Assembly: GCA_001858525.1 (NCBI GenBank)
Contig: LAPX01000002.1
Coordinates: 1 to 64,000 of the forward strand
DNA: 64,000 nucleotides
Source of the DNA: Vampirovibrio chlorellavorus
GTDB lineage: Bacteria > Cyanobacteriota > Vampirovibrionia > Vampirovibrionales > Vampirovibrionaceae
Direction: 5' to 3'
Shown: in pieces, positions 41,188 through 51,509 of the stretch
Position numbering within the stretch: position 1 is the first letter of the stretch
How the letters are laid out: every line of letters starts with the position of its first letter
Position numbers and translations under genes: made by a program
The notes under the pieces: generated by a model
The model's database searches: none
What the model saw: only the letters and a program-made list of their open reading frames with translations
Told to the model about the DNA's origin: nothing

Positions 41188-41721
41188 TCAGGTTTTATGG
41201 ACTTTTACCCGATTGGCATTATGCCGTTCAAAAACCGCTTTGACTTCCTTTATATGATCTTTCATTACATGAGCCACCACCAGGATTTGTCCTTCCTGTT
41301 TCAGGGCTTCCTCAAAGAATTTGGCCTCGTGCTCCGGAATACCCGCACCGACCAGTGCTCCCAAGAGGCCACCCGTAGCCGCCCCGATGGCGCCAGCGGT
41401 CAGGGCCCCCACCAAGGGGCCTGCTACCAATAGGCCTGTCCCCGGCAATATGATGTTTCCCACCAGAGTCAGTCCACCCAGAACGGCCCCTAAAACCCCA
41501 CCGGACAGGCTACCCATGGTGGCCCCTTCGGGAGCCTTAGAGTTTTCCTGGGGGGCGATGTACTGATTGCGCGTTCTCTCGGTCATTAAAACGCTGATAT
41601 CTTCCTCTTTATATCCGCGCCGAGTCATGGACTCTACCAGATCCGTGAAATCCTGATAAGAACTGAAAAGCCCTGAAATTTGCTCATATCCTTCTTTGTG
41701 TCGAAAACGTTGCGTGGCCAT
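41188..41721 (-). CDS. YflT-like general stress protein with Gly/Ala-rich hydrophobic region
   Basis: 'FSSYQDFTDLVESMTRRGYKEEDISVLM' followed by glycine-zipper-like 'GALTAGAIGAATGGLLGALVGAGIPEHEAKFFEEALKQEGQILVVAHV'. Confidence 0.8.
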   Translation of the reverse strand: MATQRFRHKEGYEQISGLFSSYQDFTDLVESMTRRGYKEEDISVLMTERTRNQYIAPQENSKAPEGATMGSLSGGVLGAVLGGLTLVGNIILPGTGLLVAGPLVGALTAGAIGAATGGLLGALVGAGIPEHEAKFFEEALKQEGQILVVAHVMKDHIKEVKAVFERHNANRVKVHKT

Positions 41722-42026
41722 AACAATCTCCTCTTCCTGATTGCTAGCTGATGCGTATTTCGGGCTCAGCCGGCTGGATTTAATCTATAGAATATGAGGC
41801 GGCTCGCCAATTGCCCATTTTGCTAGATTGTCCTCTTCAATGGCCGGATGAATCTCCGGATACCAGCATCCCATCAACGACAGAAAGCTCCGCCAAATAG
41901 AGGAGCGGCAGGGGTTTAAAATGGGCCGAATGGTGGAATGACACCAACAACTGCAGTTGACTGATCACTCGCTGTTTCTCGCTATGAGCTGAGCTATAAC
42001 AGGAAGTTTGTTGAGGAATCCACGTT

Positions 42027-44795
42027 ATGTCACTTCATCCATTTTCGGCTCACAATCAGGATGCGCCCGCGCTGGTTTGTGAGGAGGCCAATGCCAATCA
42101 TAACCACGATGCGGTGCCTTACCATGCCCAGTCGGTAAACGCCTGTTTGCAATTGCTAAAAACCACATTGCAGGGCTTATCTCAGCAAGAAGCCCTGGAA
42201 AGAGGCAAGGTTGAGCAAGAGAATCAGGATAAAAAAGAGGTGGCCTCGCTTCGGCCTGCCTTTATTTTCCTGAATAACCTGAAGCGTAAGTTTTCCTTCC
42301 TGTTTTTAGCCATCGCCGTGCTGTCTTTTGCAATGGGCCAACCCCTGAACGGGCTGTTTGTGCTGGCAGCCATGCTATTAAATGGCGGTATTCAGGGGCT
42401 GGTACAATGGAAAGCCCTGCAAAGCCAAAAGGTCAGCTCTCAAAATCCGGAGTTGCGCTGCACCGTGCGCAGGGATGGTCAAAGTCTTACCATTCAGGCC
42501 CATGAGCTGGTGATTGGCGATATGTTGCTAATTGCCGGAGGACAGGTTTTACCGGCCGATGCCCGATTGGTCTCCAGTACCCAGCTGCAGGTGGATGAAT
42601 CCCCCTTGACCGGAGAATCCGTTCTGGTGCCTAAAAACGCCAACGATGTGTTGCATCCGGCGGAAGATGTCACAGCCCTTTCCAACATGGTGTTTGCCGG
42701 AACCCTGGTCAAAACGGGCAAGGGAGAAGCCATTGTCACCGCTCTCGGCCATCAAACCGTCATGGGGCGCATCGCTGCCTTGGCTCAAAAAACAGAAAAG
42801 CGGGAATCTCCCTTCACCCGACGGTTAAACGCGTTAAGCCTGCAACTATTTTTCATCACCCTAGCTGTGGTGGCACTCATCATCGGGATTGGCATGGCCC
42901 GACACATTCCCATAATGGAATTGGTGCAGGTGGGTTTGGTGATTGCCATTGCCGCTTTCCCGGAAACCATTCCCGGACTGGCCAGCCTGATCCTCTCACT
43001 GGGCATTGGCCGTCTCAATGAGAACAAGGTCATTGTCAAAAATTTTCAGGCCCTGGAAACCGTGGGTGATTTAAGCGTAATTTGCACCGATAAAACCGGA
43101 ACGCTGACTGAAAATTACCTGCTGCTGGACAAGTTGTATCTGCCGGAAATGGGGGCCATTACCTACGAATCGAAATGGCAGAATGGGGAAGGGCTCCCAA
43201 CCCGATCGGTGGAAGAATGTCTGCGGGTGGGGCGTCTGAACAACGGCACCATGCTGGAAGGTCTGCGGAGCGCCTTGATGGGAGATCCCATTGATGTGGC
43301 CCTTTACCGGGCCGCACCAGCCAGCTTGGAAGCGGGTTACCATGCCCGCATGACCATCCCTTTTGACCCGGTAACGTTGCGCTCAGCCACCCTGTGTGAA
43401 ACCCCTGAGGGACAAACCGTTTCCATGATTAAAGGCGCCCCGGAATCGGTGATGGAGCAGTGCCGTTTTTACATGAAGCCCGATGGGTCGTTGGCTGAAA
43501 TGACCCTGTCTCAGCGCACCGAATTCCTGACCTTAAACCGGACGCTAGCTTACGAACACAATTTACGGGTGGTGGGCTTTGCCCAAAAACCGGTTATGGA
43601 AAATGACGACAGTGGCCCTTATGCCAACGCCATTTTCATTGGCTGGGTTTGTTTGCTGGATCCCCCCAAGCCCGGCGTGCGCAAGGTACTCAGCGCGTTA
43701 AAAGACACGGGAGCCCGTATGATCATGATTACCGGTGATCAAAAGGCCACCGCCGAAATGACCGCCAGAGAGCTGGGCATTATCCGTCGCAATTCCGATG
43801 AAGTGTGGCTACGCTCAGACTTGCAGGCCTGTGAATCCGGGGTCATTCCCGAGACAGTTAAAGTCTTTGCCCGCACCAAACCAGAAGAGAAACTGGCCAT
43901 TGTGGAATCGTTACAGCAAGGCCATCAGGTGGTGGCCATGGTGGGAGACGGGGTCAACGACTCCCCGGCCCTGCAAAAAAGTGATGTGGCCATTGGAATG
44001 GGGCTGCAAGGCTCCCAAACAGCCAAGGATTGCGCTGATATCATCCTGATGAACGACCGACTGGATGGCATTGTTTTCGCCATTCTGGAAAGTCGCATTG
44101 CCCGGCGTAAAATTCAGTCCTGCTTACAGTACATTCTCAGCTGCAACCTGGGCATGATTCTGTGGGTAACCGCTTCAGCCTTGTTAGGATTTGGCTTACC
44201 GCTGACCGTGGTGCACTTGCTGTGGTTGAGTCTGGTGGTGGTTTCCATACCCGCACTGGTGCTGGCCATTCAGCCCCCGCCCGCCCTTTCCATTGAGGAT
44301 TTAAACCCGACTGATGACAGTGGTAACGAGTCTGGAGACTGGCAACCCAAAACCAATGCTGATAGAGACGCTCAGGGCTTTAGAAATCTACAGCCCCTCA
44401 GCCGGCAAGATGCCATAAATGTTCTTCTGTGGGGTGGGGTCATGGCAGCGACCACGTTTGGCAGTTATGCCCTGTGCTTGTATCTGCTGAAACTGACGCC
44501 AGCCATCTCGGCAACCGCTGCATTCTGGACTTTGGCTATCAACCAAACCCTACATTTGTTCAATGTGCAAACAGCCCAGTCCAACGTGTTGCAGAATCGC
44601 CCGGTGACACTGTCCGAATTGTTCAGCACGCCCATCACTTGGGTGGTCATTGGGTTGGCCATAGGCTTGCAGGCGTTGACGGTTTACACGCCCATCTTTA
44701 ATAGCATTATGGGCACGGCACCCTTGCCCTTGGTGGCCTTGGGCTGTGCGTCTCTGTTAAGCCTGGTTATGATGATCTTTTCCCTGAAAAAATAA
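42027..44795 (+). CDS. P-type cation-translocating ATPase (P-II type)
   Basis: 'VICTDKTGTLTEN', 'DESPLTGES', 'MVGDGVNDSPALQKSDVAIGMG', 'AAFPETIPGLASL'. Confidence 0.96.
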   Translation: MSLHPFSAHNQDAPALVCEEANANHNHDAVPYHAQSVNACLQLLKTTLQGLSQQEALERGKVEQENQDKKEVASLRPAFIFLNNLKRKFSFLFLAIAVLSFAMGQPLNGLFVLAAMLLNGGIQGLVQWKALQSQKVSSQNPELRCTVRRDGQSLTIQAHELVIGDMLLIAGGQVLPADARLVSSTQLQVDESPLTGESVLVPKNANDVLHPAEDVTALSNMVFAGTLVKTGKGEAIVTALGHQTVMGRIAALAQKTEKRESPFTRRLNALSLQLFFITLAVVALIIGIGMARHIPIMELVQVGLVIAIAAFPETIPGLASLILSLGIGRLNENKVIVKNFQALETVGDLSVICTDKTGTLTENYLLLDKLYLPEMGAITYESKWQNGEGLPTRSVEECLRVGRLNNGTMLEGLRSALMGDPIDVALYRAAPASLEAGYHARMTIPFDPVTLRSATLCETPEGQTVSMIKGAPESVMEQCRFYMKPDGSLAEMTLSQRTEFLTLNRTLAYEHNLRVVGFAQKPVMENDDSGPYANAIFIGWVCLLDPPKPGVRKVLSALKDTGARMIMITGDQKATAEMTARELGIIRRNSDEVWLRSDLQACESGVIPETVKVFARTKPEEKLAIVESLQQGHQVVAMVGDGVNDSPALQKSDVAIGMGLQGSQTAKDCADIILMNDRLDGIVFAILESRIARRKIQSCLQYILSCNLGMILWVTASALLGFGLPLTVVHLLWLSLVVVSIPALVLAIQPPPALSIEDLNPTDDSGNESGDWQPKTNADRDAQGFRNLQPLSRQDAINVLLWGGVMAATTFGSYALCLYLLKLTPAISATAAFWTLAINQTLHLFNVQTAQSNVLQNRPVTLSELFSTPITWVVIGLAIGLQALTVYTPIFNSIMGTAPLPLVALGCASLLSLVMMIFSLKK

Positions 44796-44849
44796 ATAAG
44801 GCACGGCAGCCTTGCCAAAAAATATTGATTTCAGAACAGATCACCCCTA

Positions 44850-45209
44850 TCAGGACGCAGGTGCATAGGTCAGTGGCGATGAAATCTGCACGGTTTCAAC
44901 CTCAACCTGATCCCCTGGCAAGGGGCTGAGCTTGAGTGTAAAGGCATAGCCCATGAGGCTGGCTGGCACCATGGACTCTAAAAATTGCAGATGTCGAGCG
45001 TGTCCCTCCTGGCTCAGGGTGAATTTGGCCTGAGCGTCTTTGGCACTGAGGTAAACATCAATGACACTATTACCATCGCTATCGGCGGTACTCCGAATGC
45101 CAAAAGTCATCCTGACCGTCCCGTAAACACGATACGCCTGATAAAACGCTCTGGCCACTGTGGCCAGTTTTTCCTCATCAATTTGATGCATAGGCTGAGG
45201 CACGGACAT
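44850..45209 (-). CDS. Hypothetical protein
   Basis: 119 aa ORF in a gap. Confidence 0.6.
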   Translation of the reverse strand: MSVPQPMHQIDEEKLATVARAFYQAYRVYGTVRMTFGIRSTADSDGNSVIDVYLSAKDAQAKFTLSQEGHARHLQFLESMVPASLMGYAFTLKLSPLPGDQVEVETVQISSPLTYAPAS

Positions 45210-45262
45210 GTCTCCTTTGATCCATAGAGGAACTATGGGGATTAAAGCTTCGGCGACAGACC

Positions 45263-45427
45263 CTAGGACGCCGACAGCAGCTGCATATGATAGAAAGAAA
45301 GCAGAAAGAGGATGACGCCAGATAAAATGGTGAAGTAAATCTTCAGGCTTTCCGCCAGGCTCAGTTTATCCTGAGCAAGCCGCTGATAGTGCAGGCTGGG
45401 AGAAAAAGTAGAATGTATCGCTTTCAT
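45263..45427 (-). CDS. Small single-pass membrane protein (54 aa, not in ORF track)
   Basis: Read from sequence: MKAIHSTFSPSLHYQRLAQDKLSLAESLKIYFTILSGVILFLLSFYHMQLLSAS*; perfect AGGAGG 9 nt upstream of ATG. Confidence 0.65.
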   Translation of the reverse strand: MKAIHSTFSPSLHYQRLAQDKLSLAESLKIYFTILSGVILFLLSFYHMQLLSAS

Positions 45428-45908
45428 AAATGCTTTCCTCCTTTCATGAGTTCACAACTGTTGTTTCAAAATCTGGTTTGAAAACTTGAATCCGATTTGA
45501 TTAATTAATACTCGGAGTTCACGATTTGGATTTCTACTTTTGACTTCAGGTGGAGATGGCATTGCTCATTAGTCTTTTCAGGTAGAACTGTTAATAATGC
45601 CAGCAGCATGGGGATAACAAGCGACTTCAACCCGCAAAGCTATCCTTGGAGAATCGCTTGATGAATGTCTTCTTTAATAAGCTGGCGCGGTAACGAAACT
45701 TTCAAATTCAATAACTTTTCTATCCAATCAAAAAATGCCCAGCATTTCATTCCTGCATTTTATTATCAAAAATTGAAGGCCTAATCACTATTGGCCACTC
45801 AGGCAATTTGCGACTAGACCCTTGGGTGGTTGTGATTCGGGATTGTGGATCAAAAGCACTCCTCGAAAAGGAGAAAGACTCGATAAATAGCGTGTCCGGG
45901 AAACGGTA

Positions 45909-46286
45909 TTAAAACCCTAAAATCATTTTCAGCCCAATGACCAGCAATGTCCCCCCGAAGATCTGCTTCAGCAGATGGGTGGGCAGAATGATGGCCAGCT
46001 TGGCTCCGAAAAAATTCCCCACAACAAAGCCCAGGCAAATTAGACCGGCCACTTTCAGGTCAACATAGCCGTGGCGGTAATATTCCAGCGCTCCCAGCAA
46101 GCCAATGGGCAATACCAACAGGGCCAGGGTGGTTCCTTGGGCCGCCTGCTGTGAAAACCCAAATAAAAATACCAGGGCCGGAACCAGAATAATGCCCCCA
46201 CCGATGCCCACCAATCCGCTAAAAGCACCTGCCACAATACCCAGTAAGGAAAGATAAAGGAAAGCCACTGTTTGCCACTCTTGCAA
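45909..46286 (-). CDS. TauE/SafE (TSUP) family protein, half-length
   Basis: 'AGAFSGLVGIGGGIILVPALVFLFGFSQQAAQGTTLALLVLPIG' and 'GFVVGNFFGAKLA'; only 125 aa. Confidence 0.85.
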   Translation of the reverse strand: MQEWQTVAFLYLSLLGIVAGAFSGLVGIGGGIILVPALVFLFGFSQQAAQGTTLALLVLPIGLLGALEYYRHGYVDLKVAGLICLGFVVGNFFGAKLAIILPTHLLKQIFGGTLLVIGLKMILGF

Positions 46287-46554
46287 AAATAATAAGCCTT
46301 AGTTTATCACCGATCTCAGCAGCATGCAGGAGACCGCCTAAAATTAGTCCGTAAAATTTAACGATGTTGTCCTACTTGGCTTGGGTGTTTTGGGATCCCG
46401 CTGCCTTTCTATTTGTTTTTCTGCAATGGGCCTGTCGGTCAATGGACCTCTGGGAGAAGATTTTTAGCTTCAGGACTATTTGGAGATTTTTTAAGAAATT
46501 TTTGAAAACTCCTCAGATAGTATGACCAGCGGATATGAATGACCTTAAGCCTAT

Positions 46555-48027
46555 TCAAAAAAAGCTTTTTACTTTCTGGGTGAGGAAATTAATAATTACT
46601 TGTGTGCCTTCAGGCATAATCAACAGGGCAGACCCAAGATAGCAGATTAAAAAGCCCAAGGAAGTCACAGGGAAAAGAAGGTATAAAGGCATATTCATGC
46701 CCGCTAGCTGATTTTTTAACAAGAAAAGCAAAAGACAAGGCAGCACCAAAAGCCCAAGATGCTTGAAAAGATGCCCAAGCTGTTCGGTCACTGGCCACCG
46801 AAAACAACGCTCAATTCTGAACATCATCCAGAAAGAGGCCATGCTGTGGGCCAATAACGTTGCTAATGTTAAGCCATAGAGCCCACCAAACTTACTCCCC
46901 ACATAAAACAGTAAAAGCGTGGGTGGCGTTACCCACAGAAAATGTCGCAAGGTTTCTCCTGTTTTACCCGTGGCGTTGAATAGCGAAATAGAAACGTCGT
47001 ACAGGATCTTGAACAGGCAGAAAATCAGAATTCCCTGAAATGTTATAACCGAAGGCAGCCATTGGGTACCGTAAATCAGTGACAGCAGTTCTTTGGAAAA
47101 AGCGGACAATAATAAAAGAGCCGGAAACAAAGCCAGCATTAAATAAGAACTCAGTTGAAAATACTGCTTCTTCAGGAGTTCGGGTTCAGTCTGCGCCTTT
47201 GAAAAAACAGGAAAAAACACCTGTTCCGTTAATCCCCGGATTAATAAAGCCACTAAAAACGCTTTTTCAAAACCAAAATAGTAATACCCGAGCAAAGTCG
47301 TACTTAAACACAAACCACCCACCACATAATCGGCCTGATACAGAAAATCGCAAAGCAAGGTTTGGGGCATAAAGCCTTTACTGTATTGAAAAATTTCGTG
47401 GGTGGACTGCTTGGTGATCTGCCAGCGAAACGGTTGCCTGGCCATCAAAAATAGCCCAATCATGCATAGTGCCTGGGAAAGGAGCATGGGAATCACATAG
47501 CTGAGGTATTTGAAACCGCTAAAAGCCAAGCCAATAATCAGCAGGGCATTTAGAAAATTAACACTGGCATCCAATATGGCTAATGGTTGTTGCTGCATGT
47601 CCTTGATAAGCAAGGCGCGGGGAATGCGGCCCATTGAATTGACCCAAAACGCTAAACCCGCATACATCAGGATTTCCTTGAGAGCGGCTTGTTTGTAAAA
47701 ACCAGAAAGGGCGAATCCTAATACAATGATTAGCACGGCAAACAAGCTACAGGCCAGAAAATGCAGGGTGAATGCCGTATTGATTGACTGTTGGCTGGGC
47801 TTGGATTTAAAAATTAAAAAATTATCGATGCCGGTGGTACTGGCCGTATTAATGAGCATAAACAAAGTGCCGGCGATTCCAATCAATCCAAAATCCTGTG
47901 GACTTAACAGTTTGGCGGTAATCACACTGGACAACAAAAAGAAAATACGAACCAGAATAATGGCCCCAGAGGTCCAGACGGTGGCTTTTAGGATATTGGC
48001 GCTGGCAGATTGAAGGGCTACAGACAT
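46555..48027 (-). CDS. Polysaccharide flippase (Wzx/RfbX-like, lipopolysaccharide biosynthesis protein)
   Basis: 490 aa with about 12-14 hydrophobic segments; 'AKLLSPQDFGLIGIAGTLFMLINTASTTGIDNFLIFK'. Confidence 0.88.
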   Translation of the reverse strand: MSVALQSASANILKATVWTSGAIILVRIFFLLSSVITAKLLSPQDFGLIGIAGTLFMLINTASTTGIDNFLIFKSKPSQQSINTAFTLHFLACSLFAVLIIVLGFALSGFYKQAALKEILMYAGLAFWVNSMGRIPRALLIKDMQQQPLAILDASVNFLNALLIIGLAFSGFKYLSYVIPMLLSQALCMIGLFLMARQPFRWQITKQSTHEIFQYSKGFMPQTLLCDFLYQADYVVGGLCLSTTLLGYYYFGFEKAFLVALLIRGLTEQVFFPVFSKAQTEPELLKKQYFQLSSYLMLALFPALLLLSAFSKELLSLIYGTQWLPSVITFQGILIFCLFKILYDVSISLFNATGKTGETLRHFLWVTPPTLLLFYVGSKFGGLYGLTLATLLAHSMASFWMMFRIERCFRWPVTEQLGHLFKHLGLLVLPCLLLFLLKNQLAGMNMPLYLLFPVTSLGFLICYLGSALLIMPEGTQVIINFLTQKVKSFF

Positions 48028-48041
48028 GGGCGAATAACGGG

Positions 48042-50177
48042 TTAGTTCAAGGTTTTGAAAATGGCACCTGTTAGAGGAATTTGATGGGCCTCACACAGTT
48101 TTTTAAATGCCTTTAGATCGGTTTGAGAAGTCTCCACGCCACAAAGCGCAATGAGCCCATCCAAATGTCTGGCCACCATGACGGTTTCTGCTTGATAGAG
48201 CATGGAGCCCATATCCACCAGAATAAAATCAAATTGAGGCTTCAAGCTTTCAAGCAGCATCGGGAAAGCCTTACTACCAACAGTTTCATAGGCGTTAACG
48301 AGAGTATTGCCGCTACTCATCAAATAAACTGACTTCTCTTGATCCAGTTTTTGAATAAAGGGCGCCACATTGGGCGATATGACCGCAGTGGTCTTCTCAC
48401 TAAAAGCAGAGACTGAGCTTTCTTGCAGTAAAGGCGTAAAATCTTTGATAGCGTCCGTACTGAGGCCAAACTCTTTGTGAACCGTGTTGCATTGCAAATC
48501 GGCATCCACCAGCAAAACCGTGTATCCGCAGTTGGATAATAATTTGGCCAGGCTTGCCATCATAAGAGACCGTTTACCGCCTTTGGACAAGCTGGAAACT
48601 CCAATTAGAGACGTCCTTTTTTCTTCTTGCTGAATGCGCAAAAAAGTTGCGATTTTTTGAAGTGCCAGAATATATTGCGGGTGACTCAGTAATGACAAAG
48701 AAGTGGACTGATACACTTCTTCCGGCAACCAGTTAAATTGACCCAAAACGGGTACCCCAAGCAATTCTTCCAAATCCGAAGCACTACTAATACCATTCCG
48801 AATCAGGGTTTGCCCAATAACATACAGACTACCCAACAAAGCCCCTGCCAGTGTTACAACAACCACAATTTGCCAATGAGAGGGAAATGATGGCGCTGAG
48901 GGCAAAGTGGGATTTTGAACAATGTTCACGTTACTGACAATCTCAGATTCTCTCACACTGGCTTCCACCAGTTTGGAATGCAAGGTATTGACCACGGAGG
49001 CCAGATTGTTTTCGTTAGCCTCAAGTTCTGACAAGGTCAATTGCTGGTCTGGAATATTTTTTTGGTGGCTTTTCAGTGTTTTTAAATTACTTTGCAGCGA
49101 TTGTCTTTGGGCGTTAATAGAAATCAGTTCGGATTGACTATTAATTAAGTCTCCCAGCATTTTTGCACGTATGTCATCTTTGATAATGGCGTTATTAGCA
49201 CTGGTTACAGAGCGGCCTAAAGTGCTGGCGACTTGCTGTTTAATTTGGCTTCTCAATTCCTGAATATTCTGCCGGAAGACTATCATTTTTCGGGCACTCT
49301 CAGGATAACGCACTTTCATACTGGCGTAATCCTGTTCTGCAGTGTTTAAACGCTCCTGAAGGTTACTGAGCGTTTGATTTTGCCCCAAGGCAACGGCGTT
49401 GATTGTTTTCTGGACATCGCGAGAAGGAATCTGTAATTTTTGAGCGTACTCGTGTACTTTGCCCTGATGATAATTCATCTGGCTTTGCAGGGCCGTAATG
49501 GTGTTATCCAGATCCGACACTTGTCTGGCGATATTGCTGGTCTCGATATTTAAATCAACTGTGGCATTGGCTTTTTTGAAATCCCTGATCTTCTGGCGGG
49601 TAGCGATTAGTTTCCGCTCAGAATCTTCCAACTGATTCTGAATATATTTTTTGGTCTGGATGACGGACTGATTATTTTGCTGCACGTTATAATGATAATA
49701 CTGACTGATAAAGGCCTCGGCGATGCTTTTGGCCAAAACAGGATCATCCCACTGGACGGAAATTTTGATAATATCAGTAGCAGGGGGGCTTTTGAGATTA
49801 ATGGATTTCTGAAGACGCTGAATGAATTTTTCAGCATCAGTGCTATCAGGCATGGAGGGAAGATTGTTCCGCTCTGAGTTTAGGCTTTCATAAACCCGTT
49901 TCGCCATATCGTAGGAGGATAAGATTTCCATTTGGGTCAGAATCGGGTTTTTTTCATAATTATTGGTTTGTAGCTTCTTATTCTGCCCAAGGTCCGCCAC
50001 AAACGTGGTGGATTCAACTTCTTCAATTAATATTTTAGCCTGAGAGGTATAGGATGGTTTAAATAGAAAAAACGCATACAAGATAGCCAGCAAGAAAGAT
50101 ACAGCGGCACAGCAGAGAATAGTCTGGCGCCCTTTGTTCAAAATTTGTCGGTATTGATTAATAGAAATTGCATCCAT
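48042..50177 (-). CDS. Wzz/GumC-type polysaccharide co-polymerase with degenerate BY-kinase-like ATPase domain
   Basis: N-terminal Wzz region with two TMs and a long coiled coil; C-terminal 'VLLVDADLQCNTVHKEFGL', 'FDFILVDMGSM'. Confidence 0.88.
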   Translation of the reverse strand: MDAISINQYRQILNKGRQTILCCAAVSFLLAILYAFFLFKPSYTSQAKILIEEVESTTFVADLGQNKKLQTNNYEKNPILTQMEILSSYDMAKRVYESLNSERNNLPSMPDSTDAEKFIQRLQKSINLKSPPATDIIKISVQWDDPVLAKSIAEAFISQYYHYNVQQNNQSVIQTKKYIQNQLEDSERKLIATRQKIRDFKKANATVDLNIETSNIARQVSDLDNTITALQSQMNYHQGKVHEYAQKLQIPSRDVQKTINAVALGQNQTLSNLQERLNTAEQDYASMKVRYPESARKMIVFRQNIQELRSQIKQQVASTLGRSVTSANNAIIKDDIRAKMLGDLINSQSELISINAQRQSLQSNLKTLKSHQKNIPDQQLTLSELEANENNLASVVNTLHSKLVEASVRESEIVSNVNIVQNPTLPSAPSFPSHWQIVVVVTLAGALLGSLYVIGQTLIRNGISSASDLEELLGVPVLGQFNWLPEEVYQSTSLSLLSHPQYILALQKIATFLRIQQEEKRTSLIGVSSLSKGGKRSLMMASLAKLLSNCGYTVLLVDADLQCNTVHKEFGLSTDAIKDFTPLLQESSVSAFSEKTTAVISPNVAPFIQKLDQEKSVYLMSSGNTLVNAYETVGSKAFPMLLESLKPQFDFILVDMGSMLYQAETVMVARHLDGLIALCGVETSQTDLKAFKKLCEAHQIPLTGAIFKTLN

Positions 50178-50211
50178 AATATGAGCTTTCGTGGTTTAAA
50201 CAGGTTTAAAA

Positions 50212-51288
50212 TTAGAACTGAGAGACCCACCAAAATGGGGCCACCATCTTGGAGATGGTTTCGGCGCCCCGAACCAGCTTAGCCGCCTGGGCATCTTTAA
50301 CTTCCACAATATCATTGGGCCGCAGCATTAAATCAACTTTTTCGGGATCAACCACCAAACGGGCCAGAGACTGAGTATTGTTTTTTCGATTGATGACCAC
50401 CGCCCGCTTCACGGCGTTGCGTTTGTACCCGGAAGCCAATGCCACAGCACTATTGATATAAGGGCTATCGGATGAAAGATAGAAAAGACCGGGCTTTTCA
50501 ACCTCACCGATCACCCGCACCGGAAACCGTTCCGGGTAAATACCAGAGCCACACAATAATTTGAAGGCTTCATCCCCGTAAGGCATGGTCTGCAATTGAT
50601 GCACCTGAATGGTGTCGCCCTCTTCCAGCAGTTTATCCTGGGACAAATCCCCATCAATCAGGAAGGAGAACAGATTTACTTTTTCTTTGGTGCCGTCGTG
50701 TTTGATAATTTCAATATTACTGATATCGGCGTTATAACTGAGCCCACCAGAGCGAATAATTAACTTGGACACGGTCCAGTCCATGTTGGAAAAGTACTTG
50801 CTGGTATTGTTGCGCGTTTCCGGATCGTTTCCAGGGAGTGGCCGCCAGTCTTGCTGGAATGTGCCTGGGTGATTGACCGCACCAATTAAATAAATGCGAG
50901 GGGTATGAAATTCCTGAACATTGAGAAATACCTGCGGATCGTTGATATAGGCGGTTAAGCTATCTTCCAGGTGGCGAGATAACTCCTTGATGTTCATGCC
51001 CGCCACAAACACCTGCCCAATGGGTCGAATGGTGGCGTATCCATCGGGCCGTACCAGTATTTGCTCCTGATCATAAGCCGTTTCTTCGTGGATAGAGAAC
51101 GCCAAAACATCGCCCGGAGCCACCCGATAGTCTTGAGTCACCCGGTTACTGGTGGAAATACTACCCTGAACCAACCTGGAGGTTCCCTTAATGGAATCTT
51201 GCCCAAATGCCACAGGCCCAACGAGCAACAGAAGCATCAGCCAAAGGGAAACTACCTGGATAGTACGCGTTCGCATGAGAGACTCCAC
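50212..51288 (-). CDS. Polysaccharide export protein (Wza-like, SLBB)
   Basis: 'YRVAPGDVLAFSIHEE', 'ILVRPDGYATIRPIGQVFVAGMNIKELSRHL'. Confidence 0.92.
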   Translation of the reverse strand: MESLMRTRTIQVVSLWLMLLLLVGPVAFGQDSIKGTSRLVQGSISTSNRVTQDYRVAPGDVLAFSIHEETAYDQEQILVRPDGYATIRPIGQVFVAGMNIKELSRHLEDSLTAYINDPQVFLNVQEFHTPRIYLIGAVNHPGTFQQDWRPLPGNDPETRNNTSKYFSNMDWTVSKLIIRSGGLSYNADISNIEIIKHDGTKEKVNLFSFLIDGDLSQDKLLEEGDTIQVHQLQTMPYGDEAFKLLCGSGIYPERFPVRVIGEVEKPGLFYLSSDSPYINSAVALASGYKRNAVKRAVVINRKNNTQSLARLVVDPEKVDLMLRPNDIVEVKDAQAAKLVRGAETISKMVAPFWWVSQF

Positions 51289-51509
51289 AAGGTTTTAATG
51301 AATTGAACTGGAGGTAAGAACGTGGTGGCCCTGTTCACCAAATAGTATCTCTTAAACATGGCAAAGGTTCATCACCCCGCTGCCTCATTGAGATATATTT
51401 AATCGTTTTTTATGAAACGAACCACCCTGTTTGCCTTTTGGCTCTATTGAGAAGCAGCCTTTTTAGTTGCATAAGTTAATATTTGAACTTGATGAAGTTT
51501 TAAAAAGCC

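Noticed and set aside
45909-46286. Truncated TauE/SafE as a pseudogene
   Set aside because: Half-length (125 aa) but the ORF is intact with a normal start and stop, and no second-half remnant is visible downstream; half-size TSUP proteins exist.
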